Below, piece after piece: positions 51,205 through 60,390 of a stretch of 64,000 bases of DNA. The notes beneath the pieces were generated by a model that did no database searches, was not told the DNA's origin, and saw only the letters and a list, made by a program, of their open reading frames with translations. The stretch is from Rhizobiales bacterium PAR1 (GTDB lineage: Bacteria; Pseudomonadota; Alphaproteobacteria; Rhizobiales; Beijerinckiaceae): the NCBI GenBank assembly GCA_002256205.1, contig NKIW01000010.1, forward strand, positions 52,599 through 116,598. Reading direction: 5' to 3'. The position numbers and the translations under genes are program-made. Within the stretch, counting starts at the first letter, position 1. The number at the start of each line of letters is the position of its first letter.

Positions 51205-51932
51205 TCTCTCCCGGACGGCTCGCTGCGCTTCAACAACGAGCCGTTTGACCTCTCGCGAAAAGCGCTTCTCCAGCGGTGCAAGTCCTTTCATCGCGGACAT
51301 CTATGCCGGAAAACGGATTCCCACTGATGTGATTGTTCGTCGTGCCATGATAGTCAATTGGCTTGGGAGAGGTATTCCGACAGGCCCCAAGCCATGTTCG
51401 CTCCCATGACAGCACATATGCCTGCCAAAGTGACGTTGTGACCTGCCCCCCCCTGAACGTCCCTCGCTCTGATGTAGAGTCTGCCCAGCCTGAGAAGGAG
51501 CAGACGACATGAGGAAGAGCCGTTTCACCGATGCGCAGATCATCGGGATGATCAAGGAACAGGAGGCGGGGCTACCGACCTCCGAGCTATGCCGGAAGCA
51601 TGAGCTTAGCCCGGCGACATTTTTTGCAAGCTCAAGGCCAAGTATGGCGGGATGGGCAAATTACCGGGTGGCGAATGCACACCAGCCATTCCGACGAAGA
51701 GAGCGATGCTCGGGTTTCGGCGGATGCGAAGTATGCAGAAGTTCGCCGCCCTGTACGGGCCAATCCGACAACCACTTTTACAGGGAACGCCTCCTTGTTT
51801 CACAGGCCTGATTCAAGAAGTGTCGCGCCGCCGCTATCACCGAGCGGCACCAGCTTTGGGCTGTACAATCAAAACCGATGTGGGGCACAATCTGAGGCCA
51901 TTTTGTATTGTCTTAAAGCACTAAAATAATGA
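51205..51932. other. Non-coding stretch with an IS3 remnant
   Basis: About 730 bp. The only recognisable item is the IS3 fragment at 51439-51660. The remainder, including 51661-51932, shows no gene. Confidence 0.5.
51439..51660 (+). mobile_element. IS3 family remnant (left end and start of orfA)
   Basis: The fragment opens with TGACCTGCCCCCC, a common IS3 family terminus. The OrfA start at 51509 (MRKSRFTDAQIIGMIKEQEA, then LCRKHELSPATF) follows. A run of six T at 51620-51625 carries an indel: reading on in another frame gives the expected CKLKAKYGGM. The element then stops; orfB and the right end are gone. Confidence 0.8.
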
Positions 51933-52085
51933 TTATCGTATAATTCTACCGCCAACTTGATACATGACCCAGTTGAAATCGGCACCAAATTGATCGATGA
52001 CTATTATTATTGCCGCGGCCATTAGCGCTGCGATCAAGGCAGTTTCGATTGCAGTCGCTGCTACCTCGTCATTCCAAAATGTCAT
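51933..52085 (-). CDS. Flp/Fap pilin-like small protein
   Basis: 50 residues: after a short polar leader (MTFWNDEVAA) comes TAIETALIAALMAAAIIIV and a polar tail ending GGRIIR. This matches Flp pilins of Tad pili, where a Glu at +5 of the mature hydrophobic helix is conserved (usually ATAIEYALIAAL). Here Thr replaces the Tyr after Glu, and no Gly precedes the hydrophobic part, so processing by TadV-type peptidase is uncertain. It lies 384 bp downstream of the TadG-like gene on the same strand. No strong Shine-Dalgarno was seen. Confidence 0.55.
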   Translation of the reverse strand: MTFWNDEVAATAIETALIAALMAAAIIIVIDQFGADFNWVMYQVGGRIIR

Positions 52086-52468
52086 TCCGCACCCGCCGTA
52101 AAAATATGTTCTGAGACATTATCATGCGCGACATTGCTAAAAATATCTTACCGACCTTGGGCTGCCCTCTCGAGAGCGGATTGGCCGAGTTCGCGTTCAG
52201 GCCCAGCAGGCCAACAAAGCGCCAACTGAATGAAGAAAAGCGCAACGACAACAACTTGGTTCTCGCCCCATCGGAACAGGTTTGGTGCGTCACCATGAAT
52301 TAATTTTTCCGTAATGTTGACAAAAATCGAAATCTTACGACGAGTTTTCATTATCAATAGATCAATTAACGAGTCTCCGTGTCTCGGCTACATATTTCTC
52401 ATTGATAGCTATCTGCTCTCGAATGGCAAAATATGGCACGAGCCAAACCATTCAAAACAATAAAACGA
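52086..52468. other. AT-rich spacer between the TadG-like gene and the pilin-like gene
   Basis: About 380 bp. Short frames on the minus strand (for example 52148-52357) have no recognisable domain. Nothing else seen. Confidence 0.35.
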
Positions 52469-53947
52469 TCATCGAACCAGTCGCACCTGAATCAGGCCGC
52501 TAAGAATTTGATCAAAAGCCTCTTTCAATTTAGATACATCTGTTGAATCATAGTATTGACCATTATTTTTTCGTGCGCAATCACTAAGTAATTTCTTTGA
52601 ATTGGCGTCCGTTAATTCAAATCCAATTGTAGACACAGTAATTTTATTTTCCTTATCTGCAGAAATATTGTCACAAATTGACCTAAACACTTTATCTGTC
52701 TCCGCCAAATTGCTTGGATTTCCATTGTGATGCGGATAATTGGGAACCCCAGTATTTGCGCCGTCCGTCATGAGGACGAGGTATTTCTTCACCGGGTCTG
52801 CATCTGTGATGGTTTGTGCGGAAAATGGCTGGCCGGGCGTTAATGTATACCACGCCCACAAAAGGCCTGCCGGAGTGTAAGTCTCACCTTGCGGAATAAG
52901 GCTATTAAGCTTGGTTTTTGCGGCCGCAAAATCCGACGTGAGTGGCAGAATAGGAGACGCGCACGATAAAACGCCTCCACCGGACACTAGGCCCGGAATT
53001 CTTGTGCCAAAATTGGAATCGGTGGTGTCCAGGGGAAATGAACGCGAGCCAACGCATCCCTCCCATTTTGCATAAACGTATCCGCCTCTGACTTCACATA
53101 GGGCGTCAACCGGCACGCCGCTTCTTGCGGGACAAACATTCCTCTCGACTGCAGGCTGCGCAGGCGCACCCTTGCATGTCTGTTTAACGCCGTCGTTGCG
53201 GCAGGAGTAATCGGGCTGCGCTGGAACTGCGGGGGTCCGCTCCAACCAACACCCAGAATAGCGACTCATATCGACGTTGGTTGGGCACAAAACATAGGTC
53301 GGGGCTACAGCATCTGCCGGAACATCAAGCCACGAAGCTGTGCGGTTGCTGACCCCGACATTTACATAAACATCAAACGGCACGATCGCGATTTTGATCT
53401 GACCAGAATAGGTTGATGCCTTTGAAAGACTGTCAACCAAGTCATTTGCCGCCTTCTTTAGTGCGGTCATCCGGGCGCCGGTCATTGAAAATGTAGTGTC
53501 GAGCGCAAGAGAGAGTTCCAATTTGCCAGGTATGTCACGAACTGCAGACGTTGCAAATTCAATATCCCAATGAGATTGACCAACAACACCACCAAGAAGC
53601 ATTGGTGTTCTTGCTGTAACGGTTGCATTGAGTCCTGCTCCATCACTGCGCACGGTAAAGCTAATGCTCGCGGTTGAATCGGGATCGCGATCTCCTAAAT
53701 TGCTATTAAAAATCTTAACGCCTTCAGCATTTTTCTCTTGCAGCGTACCGTTGTATTTTATTGCTCCAATTAATGCCGCGTCAGACGCTGATACGAGGCG
53801 CGCTTCGTATCGCTTTACGTTTTGATAGTTGATAAACAGCCCACCCAGGCCAAGAATGGCAACAAGCGCTAAAGCAAAAGTAATTGCTACTGAAGCTGTG
53901 TTGTTTTTTTTAAGGGTAAGAACCGATTGTATCAATCTACGTATCAT
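52469..53947 (-). CDS. TadE/TadG-type pilus assembly protein with vWA domain
   Basis: 492 residues. The N-terminal TadE-like hydrophobic segment (NTASVAITFALALVAILGLG) anchors it. A long von Willebrand A domain follows, beginning LSLALDTTFSMTGARM (a DxTxS variant of the metal site DxSxS) and including KYLVLMTDGANT. A Cys-rich insertion (about residues 215-320) interrupts it. Such proteins belong to Tad pilus systems or are stand-alone surface proteins. The gene is more AT-rich than the housekeeping genes. No other tad genes are in the window except the small pilin-like gene. Confidence 0.85.
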   Translation of the reverse strand: MIRRLIQSVLTLKKNNTASVAITFALALVAILGLGGLFINYQNVKRYEARLVSASDAALIGAIKYNGTLQEKNAEGVKIFNSNLGDRDPDSTASISFTVRSDGAGLNATVTARTPMLLGGVVGQSHWDIEFATSAVRDIPGKLELSLALDTTFSMTGARMTALKKAANDLVDSLSKASTYSGQIKIAIVPFDVYVNVGVSNRTASWLDVPADAVAPTYVLCPTNVDMSRYSGCWLERTPAVPAQPDYSCRNDGVKQTCKGAPAQPAVERNVCPARSGVPVDALCEVRGGYVYAKWEGCVGSRSFPLDTTDSNFGTRIPGLVSGGGVLSCASPILPLTSDFAAAKTKLNSLIPQGETYTPAGLLWAWYTLTPGQPFSAQTITDADPVKKYLVLMTDGANTGVPNYPHHNGNPSNLAETDKVFRSICDNISADKENKITVSTIGFELTDANSKKLLSDCARKNNGQYYDSTDVSKLKEAFDQILSGLIQVRLVR

Positions 53948-54280
53948 CGAGCGGTCCAGCCGTTACGTTGTGAAGAAGTGGTTGTACTGGTCTTATTGCC
54001 TTCAAGATTCGCCGCATGCGGGGCGTTGCCAAGCGCTTCAATTCACATCGATGGACAGTCAACCGGACTTATCACGACGAAAAGATTCGTTGCGCCAGCC
54101 TCTACCATCTTCTTGAGAGAAATTATTCCCAAATTTCGACGATTGCAACGCGATTCAAGGAGGCGAGTCCGCCGCACGGCACTGCCTGCGGAAGGCTGGC
54201 TCGGTACGTAGGGCAGGGTGAGGGCTCTGTCAGAGGAAAACCGACTTGCAGCCGGGTAGAGTGCCACTCCCCTCAGCGCC
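53948..54280. other. Region upstream of the TadG-like gene, no gene seen
   Basis: About 330 bp. It presumably holds the promoter of the TadG-like gene. GGCTCTGT at 54223-54230 resembles the terminus of IS6 family elements, just before the IS6 remnant. Confidence 0.4.
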
Positions 54281-54671
54281 ATGTCGAGCAACCGCATTTT
54301 CCGGTACTTCACGACGTCGGTCGAAATCATCCGCCTCGCCGTGATCATGTACGTCCGTTATCCGCTGTCGCTGCGAAATGTGAGCGAACCGCTACACGAG
54401 TACAGGATTGACATCAAGCACGAGAGATTGTGGCTCCGGTGGAGCCGATTCAGTACGATTGTAACCGGCTGATATCCGATGAAGCCGCGCTCTGGCTATG
54501 CGCGCCTTCCGCCGCCGGCGCGAGCCCTTCTACGGGGTCTTCGTGAAGGCCATCGACGAAAGACATTATCTCTGGCGGGCTTTTGATCAGGAGAGCGAAG
54601 CGCTCGAAATCTTCGTCACGCAGCGGTACACGAAGGAACGCTGGTCCCGTCTAGTAAAAAGTGGCTGGTAA
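54281..54671 (+). pseudogene. IS6 family transposase remnant
   Basis: From the ATG at 54281 the frame reads FRYFTTSVEIIRLAVIMYVR and YPLSLRNVSEPLHEYRIDIK, typical of IS6 transposase N-termini, and stops at 54472. Homology resumes in another frame at 54498 (FVKAIDERHYLWRAFDQESE, then LEIFVTQRYTKERWS) and stops at 54671. The first catalytic Asp region (DEVFVK in intact elements) is GVFVK here. The rest of the gene is missing, so it is dead. Confidence 0.75.
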
Positions 54672-54803
54672 TGTCCGGTTGCTGATCGCAGCCATTGCGT
54701 GCTGATCGACTGGAATGGGGCGCTAAGCGGTTGAGTCTGAAGAGCCAGCGGATTTGTGCCAACCATGGCCGAGTCGACCGAACCACCCCATCCACGATCC
54801 TCA
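54672..54803. other. Short spacer after the IS6 remnant
   Basis: No gene seen. Confidence 0.4.
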
Positions 54804-55856
54804 CTATTGCCTCGCCTCCATTGCCGAAAATTTGGCCCTCAATTGTTTCGGATTGATACCGAGTGCACGAAACAGCTTGTCCGGCACGGGCGGCATGGGA
54901 TGATTGAGCGGTGCCGCGATGCCGAGTGCCTCGAAGGCTTCTTGCAATTGCTCGATTAGACGAGGCCTTGAACTCCAGATCAATGCGGCCTCACGCTCCC
55001 GCATCTCTTGGGAGGCGAGCTTCCAGCGCTTGGGCATGAGGGTGTCGATCTTGAAAACGATGAATTCGGCCGTGGTCAGGCTAGTCCGCACGCCTGGACG
55101 CCAGAAAAAGATGGCTTCGTCGTAGATCATCTTGACGAACATCGCGTCGCGCCAACGCTTGAGCAGCAGACAATTCTCAAGCCCTGCGGCATCATAGGGC
55201 CCGGTGATGCGGTGCCCTTTTTCTATCGAATAGTGCACGTCCTCGGGCCAGGCGATCCAGTCGGGAATGGCCTCACCAGCTCTTTCGTAGGCAGCGGCTC
55301 TGGCGACATAGTTTGCGCGATACTCGGTAACCCAGGCGAGGCAGTCCTGATGCTCGGCCTCAAGCTCACGCGCCGTCTGCTCATGTATGCCAATGGCCAG
55401 ACGCGTGGCCTGTACCCCGCCAGAAAAGGCAAGCTTTTCTATCTGTCGGAGAAGAGCCTCATAGGTGCTGATCTCGCGCACGCCATCACCATCCCTGATC
55501 TTGACCCGAGATGCGACATGGCGACGCCTAACCTCATCGATGGTCGTGGGTGACACGGGTTGCGTTGATTTCCCCTTTGCCCCTCCCTTCCCGCTTCCCC
55601 GAGGTCTTCCCTTGGGATTGCCGGATTGTCCCTTGGCGAAGCGCGTTTCGACCGGCGGATTGCCATAGCCCGTGGACGGGCGAGCGAAGAGATCGGACCG
55701 GATGTTAGGCCGCGCGCTTTCCGAGTGCTCATCCGCATGGGCGCGCTCCGGCTGTAACTCGCCTTTTACAGCGGCCTTCCGAAAGAGCTCCTGCCGGAAC
55801 CGGGTCTCATCGACCCGCTTGCGTGGTTTGGTTTGGTGGTCATCGCCCATGGTCAT
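54804..55856 (-). CDS. DUF5681 domain protein
   Basis: 350 residues. The signature GYGNPPVETRFAKGQSGNPK followed by GRPRGSG lies at about residues 62-88. A helical body follows with an EVRRRHVASRV segment and a C-terminus on NPKQLRAKFSAMEARQ. The family is common on phages and integrative elements next to DNA methyltransferase or terminase genes. Its role is unknown; the basic Gly/Lys/Arg stretch suggests nucleic-acid binding. It lies downstream of the methyltransferase on the same strand. Confidence 0.82.
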   Translation of the reverse strand: MTMGDDHQTKPRKRVDETRFRQELFRKAAVKGELQPERAHADEHSESARPNIRSDLFARPSTGYGNPPVETRFAKGQSGNPKGRPRGSGKGGAKGKSTQPVSPTTIDEVRRRHVASRVKIRDGDGVREISTYEALLRQIEKLAFSGGVQATRLAIGIHEQTARELEAEHQDCLAWVTEYRANYVARAAAYERAGEAIPDWIAWPEDVHYSIEKGHRITGPYDAAGLENCLLLKRWRDAMFVKMIYDEAIFFWRPGVRTSLTTAEFIVFKIDTLMPKRWKLASQEMREREAALIWSSRPRLIEQLQEAFEALGIAAPLNHPMPPVPDKLFRALGINPKQLRAKFSAMEARQ

Positions 55857-56324
55857 GGTTCCCTGTGATCGGAGAGAGTACGAGCGTCACGGCCGGCGCC
55901 CGGAGGTGGGCCAGCAGGTGCTTCATCCTTGCGAAACTGGACACGCACGACTTGACTGCGCGCGCGTGCCAAGCCTTGCTGTGCCTGCACCCGAGCCATT
56001 TCGGAGAGCCGGACGAAGTCAGTTCTTGACGGGAGCTGCGAGGGGTTTCCGACCCTCCGGGTGTATGCCTATGAAAACGGGCTCCATTAGCTTGCAAAGG
56101 CCATTCCGGAAGGGCCTCGTCCGCCTTTTTGTAGACGGCAGCGCTCTTGGCCATCAGCGCCTACCCGATGCGAGCGGCTGGCATGCCGACTTGACTGTGC
56201 CAGCCCGGCAAGCTTTGCTGTCCCCGCACCCGAGTTAAGACGTATGGCCGGCCGAAGTCTGTCATGGACAGGAGACGCGAGGGATTTACGACCCTCCGGG
56301 TGCGCTTCTTCCCGCACAACGAGA
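55857..56324. repeat. Tandem imperfect 117-bp repeat between the methyltransferase and DUF5681 genes
   Basis: 55949-56065 and 56189-56305 align end to end at roughly three quarters identity, 240 bp apart. Shared blocks are GACTTGACTG, GCACCCGAG, GAAGTC and CGACCCTCCGGGTG. Frames on the minus strand cross each copy in different registers, so neither a single coding gene nor a known RNA is evident. Confidence 0.6.
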
Positions 56325-57806
56325 TCATGCTCGCGACCTCCGGTTGGAGACGCGCGCGCGCACCTCCTTGCGTAGGGCTGGCTCAATGCTCCCGCGTGCG
56401 GATGCCGCTGATACCCACGCCGAGCCTAGCCGAACCTCGGCAACCTCTTCGAAGGTCAGGCCCAGATGGGTAGCGGCGGTCGCGATGGTGGCGGAAGCCA
56501 TGCTGCCGGAGACTGGATCGCTGAATGGCGTCTGCTCGCTCACAAGAGTGGCCTGTTTGCCGGTGAGCCTCTCCCAGCGGGCGATGATGGTGTCGCAATA
56601 GGCCGGATCATATTCCATGAGCCGGGTACGACGCCCGCAGGTCTCCGCCGCAATCAGGGTCGTGCCGGAACCGCCAAAGGCATCGAGAACGAGCTCGCCC
56701 CGCTTCGTGCAATCCTTGATCGCATCGGCAACCAGCGCCACCGGCTTGACCGTGGGATGCATCGCAAGCTCTTCCGCGCGCTGGCTCCCCATGCTGGAGA
56801 TCCCGGCATAGTCCCAGACATTGGTGCGATAGCGACCGGTATCGCCCAGCCCGAAGGTGTTGGTGTGTTCGGCAGTGCCGATCTTGAAGACGAACACCAA
56901 CTCATGCTTCGAGCGATAGAAGCTGCCCATCCCGCCATTGGTCTTGTTCCAGACGCAGAGGTTCTTGAACTCGGTAAATGCCGCAGCTCCCGCATCGAGC
57001 ATCTCGCGCATATGCCGCCAGTCCATGCAGACGAAGGCAATGGCCCCATCCCGGCAGCGCCCCGCCATGTTGGTCAATGTGGCGGTGAGGAACCCGGTAA
57101 ACTCGTCGGTGCTCATCTCGCCGGAGGCGAAGGCGAACTCGCGATGCCGGACTTCTCCAAGCCCACAGACATGACCATCGATCTTCACGTTATAGGGCGG
57201 ATCGGTGAAGATGAGATCGACCCGCTCGGACCCCAGCAGGGTCGCATAGTCCCGATCCTCCCGGGCATCGCCACAGATCAACCGATGCTTGCCAAGCGCC
57301 CAGAGATCACCCCGCCGGGTCACCGCTTCTGCCGGAACCGGCGGCACCCGGTCCACCGGCTCGATCCGCTCCGGTTTCTCCTTCCGGTCCTGCGCGGCAT
57401 CGAGCACAAAATCGACCTCGGCAAGTGAGAACCCCGTCAGCGAGACATCGAACTCAAGGTCGATCAGCCCCTGCAACTCAATCGCCAGGATCTCGGCGTC
57501 CCAGCCTGCATTCAGCGCAAGCTTGTTATCGGCCAGCACATAGGCCCGGCGCTCCGCCGCACTCAGATGCGAGAGTGCCAAGGTCGGGACCTCGCCGATC
57601 CCCAGGACCTTCGCGGCCTCGACCCGCCCATGCCCTGCAATGATCTCACCCTCATCCGAGACCAGCACCGGATTGGTAAAGCCAAAGCGCCGGATGCTCT
57701 CGGCGATCTGTTTGACCTGCCGCTTCGAGTGCCGCCGCGCATTATTCGGATACGCCCGGAGCGAGACGACGCTCCGCATCTCGATGCTCGGGTGTGTCTT
57801 GCTCAT
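56325..57806 (-). CDS. ParB-domain DNA methyltransferase (beta class)
   Basis: 493 residues from the ATG at 57806, with AGGAGG six bases upstream. The N-terminal ParB/sulfiredoxin-like domain (about 1-110) carries IIAGHGRVEAAKVLG and LADNKLALNAGWD. The N6-adenine or N4-cytosine methyltransferase domain has motif IV FTDPPYNVKI (Asp202) and, later, motif I DAFGGSGTTLIAAE. This order defines the beta group. A C-terminal 90-residue extension is specific. Such enzymes are usually orphan methylases of phages and islands. No clear restriction partner is annotated. Confidence 0.92.
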   Translation of the reverse strand: MSKTHPSIEMRSVVSLRAYPNNARRHSKRQVKQIAESIRRFGFTNPVLVSDEGEIIAGHGRVEAAKVLGIGEVPTLALSHLSAAERRAYVLADNKLALNAGWDAEILAIELQGLIDLEFDVSLTGFSLAEVDFVLDAAQDRKEKPERIEPVDRVPPVPAEAVTRRGDLWALGKHRLICGDAREDRDYATLLGSERVDLIFTDPPYNVKIDGHVCGLGEVRHREFAFASGEMSTDEFTGFLTATLTNMAGRCRDGAIAFVCMDWRHMREMLDAGAAAFTEFKNLCVWNKTNGGMGSFYRSKHELVFVFKIGTAEHTNTFGLGDTGRYRTNVWDYAGISSMGSQRAEELAMHPTVKPVALVADAIKDCTKRGELVLDAFGGSGTTLIAAETCGRRTRLMEYDPAYCDTIIARWERLTGKQATLVSEQTPFSDPVSGSMASATIATAATHLGLTFEEVAEVRLGSAWVSAASARGSIEPALRKEVRARVSNRRSRA

Positions 57807-58189
57807 CGTCAACCTCCTGAACCGGCTGATCAGGAACGGGAGAATGAGCCGTCTTGCGAATCATGCCGATTGGTCGACGAAGCCAGTTTTATACACGCAA
57901 AGGGACTGCGATGCGCGTCGCACCCCCTAGGGCAATTCAGTCCCGGAATATGCAATCATGAATTGAACAATTTCCCCGCGTCCAAACGAGCAGGGCAGCT
58001 GGCATCCAAATATGTTCTATCTTAACTTATTGAGTTATAATGGTTTTAACCAGATTCCCCGAGCGACCGCTAGCACTCCCAATCACAGGCAAGGACAATC
58101 TGATGAGCCACACGCCAATATCGAACCGATAAGCCCACCCCGTCGTTTTCCCGGATTTTTTTCCAGGTCTCTCATACGAGTAAAATTGA
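57807..58189. other. Spacer upstream of the methyltransferase gene
   Basis: About 380 bp without a credible gene. Promoter region of the methyltransferase is expected near 57807-57900. Confidence 0.4.
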
Positions 58190-58912
58190 CTAGTATCTTT
58201 CATGCTCACAGGAGATGCAGAAAGCGATGAAACCGGTCGGGCGCGTTTCAAGATCGATTGATGAGACGACAGTGCCATCACGGGGTGATATCTTTGATGA
58301 TCGCGTGAGGCGCGGCATCATCGGAAGGTAGATCCGGTCCAAGCCATTGATCGGTCCGTAATGCGCTTCAATCCAGTCCATATAGGCGCGCTCGACCTCG
58401 TAAACGATATCGCCAAACCCGCATTCGTGGACGAAGACATAAGCCACAAAATCCGCTGAGCGAGCACCAACGATAGGGCTTGTCATCCATTGCAGCGAAA
58501 GCAGACGATCCAGAGCAGCCAAAGCAATATCGGGCTCAAAGCCATAGCCCACCTCGATAACTTTGATGCCGCCCCCTCCAGGCTCCCCCAGAACCAGATC
58601 AGGCACATGCGCAGCCAGTTCAGGGTAGGGTAGAAGCGGAAAGCGCGTATCCCGGCATAGAACTCGAATGCGCTCATGGTTCGGGTAAGGTTCGCCTTCT
58701 TCGCCAAACGGACGAATACCTGCACCGGTAAAGCACTGGCGCAAGTGTTCAGCCAGGAGCACTTTTGCAACTGATCGAGGTTGCAGTTGCTTTCGATCAG
58801 TCTCTTGATCGGATCTGGGTGAAGGCACCGCTGGAATTACTGGTACTGGTGTCTGCCGATAGGCCCAGTGGAGTATCTCATCTAGGAGTTGGCCGATCAG
58901 AAGCGATGACAT
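58190..58912 (-). CDS. Hypothetical protein, possibly a degenerate PD-(D/E)xK nuclease
   Basis: 240 residues, no signal or membrane segment. HVPDLVLGEPGGGGIKVIEV (about 102-121) resembles the D...ExK core of PD-(D/E)xK nucleases, with Asp105 and Glu120, but the Lys position is Gly. The start of this core follows a helical region with VAKVLLAEHLRQCF. This reading is weak. It lies upstream of the methyltransferase on the same strand, a position that a restriction-like partner might hold. The ATG lacks an obvious ribosome site. Confidence 0.55.
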   Translation of the reverse strand: MSSLLIGQLLDEILHWAYRQTPVPVIPAVPSPRSDQETDRKQLQPRSVAKVLLAEHLRQCFTGAGIRPFGEEGEPYPNHERIRVLCRDTRFPLLPYPELAAHVPDLVLGEPGGGGIKVIEVGYGFEPDIALAALDRLLSLQWMTSPIVGARSADFVAYVFVHECGFGDIVYEVERAYMDWIEAHYGPINGLDRIYLPMMPRLTRSSKISPRDGTVVSSIDLETRPTGFIAFCISCEHERY

Positions 58913-59724
58913 CGTTGAGGATCCCGGTCATGTTTGTGCTCTCTGTTTCCCTTCGCAATGCGTCGTCATTGCGTCTGAAACTAGGGGAACGCCTTCTATC
59001 GGCACCAAAAGCAGCGGCAGACTCCCAATGGGAACATGGCTCGAATGGTTCTTATCATCCTGTCTTGGGATCGGGCATTCCCAATTCAGCCCCCTGACAC
59101 CCGCGGGAGCAAACGATAAAGCCGGATCAGACAACGCTCGATCAGCATTGCTGCACCTCAGACCGCTATATTGTGCCGCGTTCCCGCGCAAACGGGCCAG
59201 ATTGCCACAAATCGGGCCTGCATTCCCGCGAGGCTCCCTCCAAACCGCCGACAAAACCGCCTGATCTGGTGCCGTTTTCGTACATAACAGGCATAGAAGC
59301 CCCTGATACGGGCGAATAATTCCCTGTTATTGGGGTCTGAATTCCCTGTTATTTCTCAAGGGTCAACGTGCCCACCCCACTGATATAGCGCGTCTATTCC
59401 GCATATCAGGGCCAAATGAAGACCCGCAAAATCTGAGAATTTCCCTGTTCTCAGGCCAGAACAGGGAATTCACGCGCAGAACCGCTCGACCAGCACTGCA
59501 CACACCACCATCCACTCTCAGGCAAACCGTCGATTTTCCGGGTCTCCCGGAAAACCTGCGGTTATTCGGTGGCTTCTCTGGTCACGTTTCGGGCCGAGAC
59601 TAAAATGCTCCCGCCCGTTTCTACCGTGTTTGCGCACTTCCCGACTGATTTCTCAGGCGCACACATCGCATTTTCCCAAGCCGTTCGATCAATGCCCCAA
59701 GAGACGGGTTTGATTCGAGCGTGA
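58913..59724. repeat. Non-coding region with TTCCCTGTT repeats and hairpins
   Basis: About 810 bp with no gene. TTCCCTGTT occurs at 59320-59328, 59342-59350 and 59441-59449, and inverted near 59460-59468. The last two form a hairpin (59437-59471) with CCCTGTTC pairing GAACAGGG. A second perfect 9-bp hairpin with a 3-nt loop lies at 59534-59554. Confidence 0.6.
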
Positions 59725-59952
59725 GACGGGTTTGACCCTCCAGAACTGCTGATCCCCACCCTCGTCGAGCGCGAACAGGAAAACCCGCCGCGCGACGATC
59801 TCGTTGAGCGCGTCGCCGCCATCCTTGAAGTGAAGCTCGACGATCTCTTCTGCGAGGCAGGGAGCCTGCCGCCCGATCTTCGCGGCGATATCAAAGCCGT
59901 TGTAACGCTCTATCGACGCAGCCGCGACGCAAGGAATTCCAACAGCAAATGA
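59725..59952 (+). pseudogene. 5'-truncated small island gene
   Basis: The frame from the stop at 59722 to the TGA at 59952 codes for a protein-like chain (LLIPTLVEREQENPPRDDLV, then LPPDLRGDIKAVVTLYRRS) but has no ATG or good GTG/TTG near its beginning. A 13-bp direct repeat GAGACGGGTTTGA (59701-59713 and 59723-59735) lies at the break. It is read as a gene that lost its start. Confidence 0.5.
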
Positions 59953-59982
59953 TGACCATGAACCACTGACGAGTTCGATCCG

Positions 59983-60249
59983 ATGCCAGCACCGCCCCGT
60001 TCCTTCCTGACCGTTACCGACACGGCGATCCGCAGGCAGGTTCCCGCCCTCGACATTGCGGGCTGGGCGATCGACGGCGAGATCGCGCTGTCCGCCGTGC
60101 AGCCGACCGTCGAGACGGCCGACAAGCAGATCGCCTCCGGGATCGTCGAGATCGACGGCGCCGATGTCGTGGCGCTGTTCCGGCGCGAAGGCGCATCGCG
60201 CAAACCCGCGCTTGTTCGCCGCTTCCGTCGATCGAAGAAGACGGAATGA
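59983..60249 (+). CDS. Small hypothetical protein (88 aa)
   Basis: 88 residues, MPAPPRSFLTVTDTAIRRQV at the start and a basic tail (KPALVRRFRRSKKTE). Codon use looks protein-coding and it follows the truncated gene by 30 bp in the same direction. No domain recognised. Confidence 0.6.
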   Translation: MPAPPRSFLTVTDTAIRRQVPALDIAGWAIDGEIALSAVQPTVETADKQIASGIVEIDGADVVALFRREGASRKPALVRRFRRSKKTE

Positions 60250-60390
60250 GAATGGATCGCCCGCCCAACAGATGGCGTCGCCGTCACAGCGGCGGACGTG
60301 ATCATCATGCGGAAGGAGTTTGAGCGCTGCGAACGCGCATGGGGATTGTTCGACGCGAGCGGTGCCGACACCGCAGCGAAAGGATCAAGC

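Noticed and set aside
51620..51625. Programmed frameshift of an IS3 orfA-orfB pair
   Set aside because: The T run lies early in orfA, not at the orfA-orfB junction, and orfB is absent; it is an inactivating indel.
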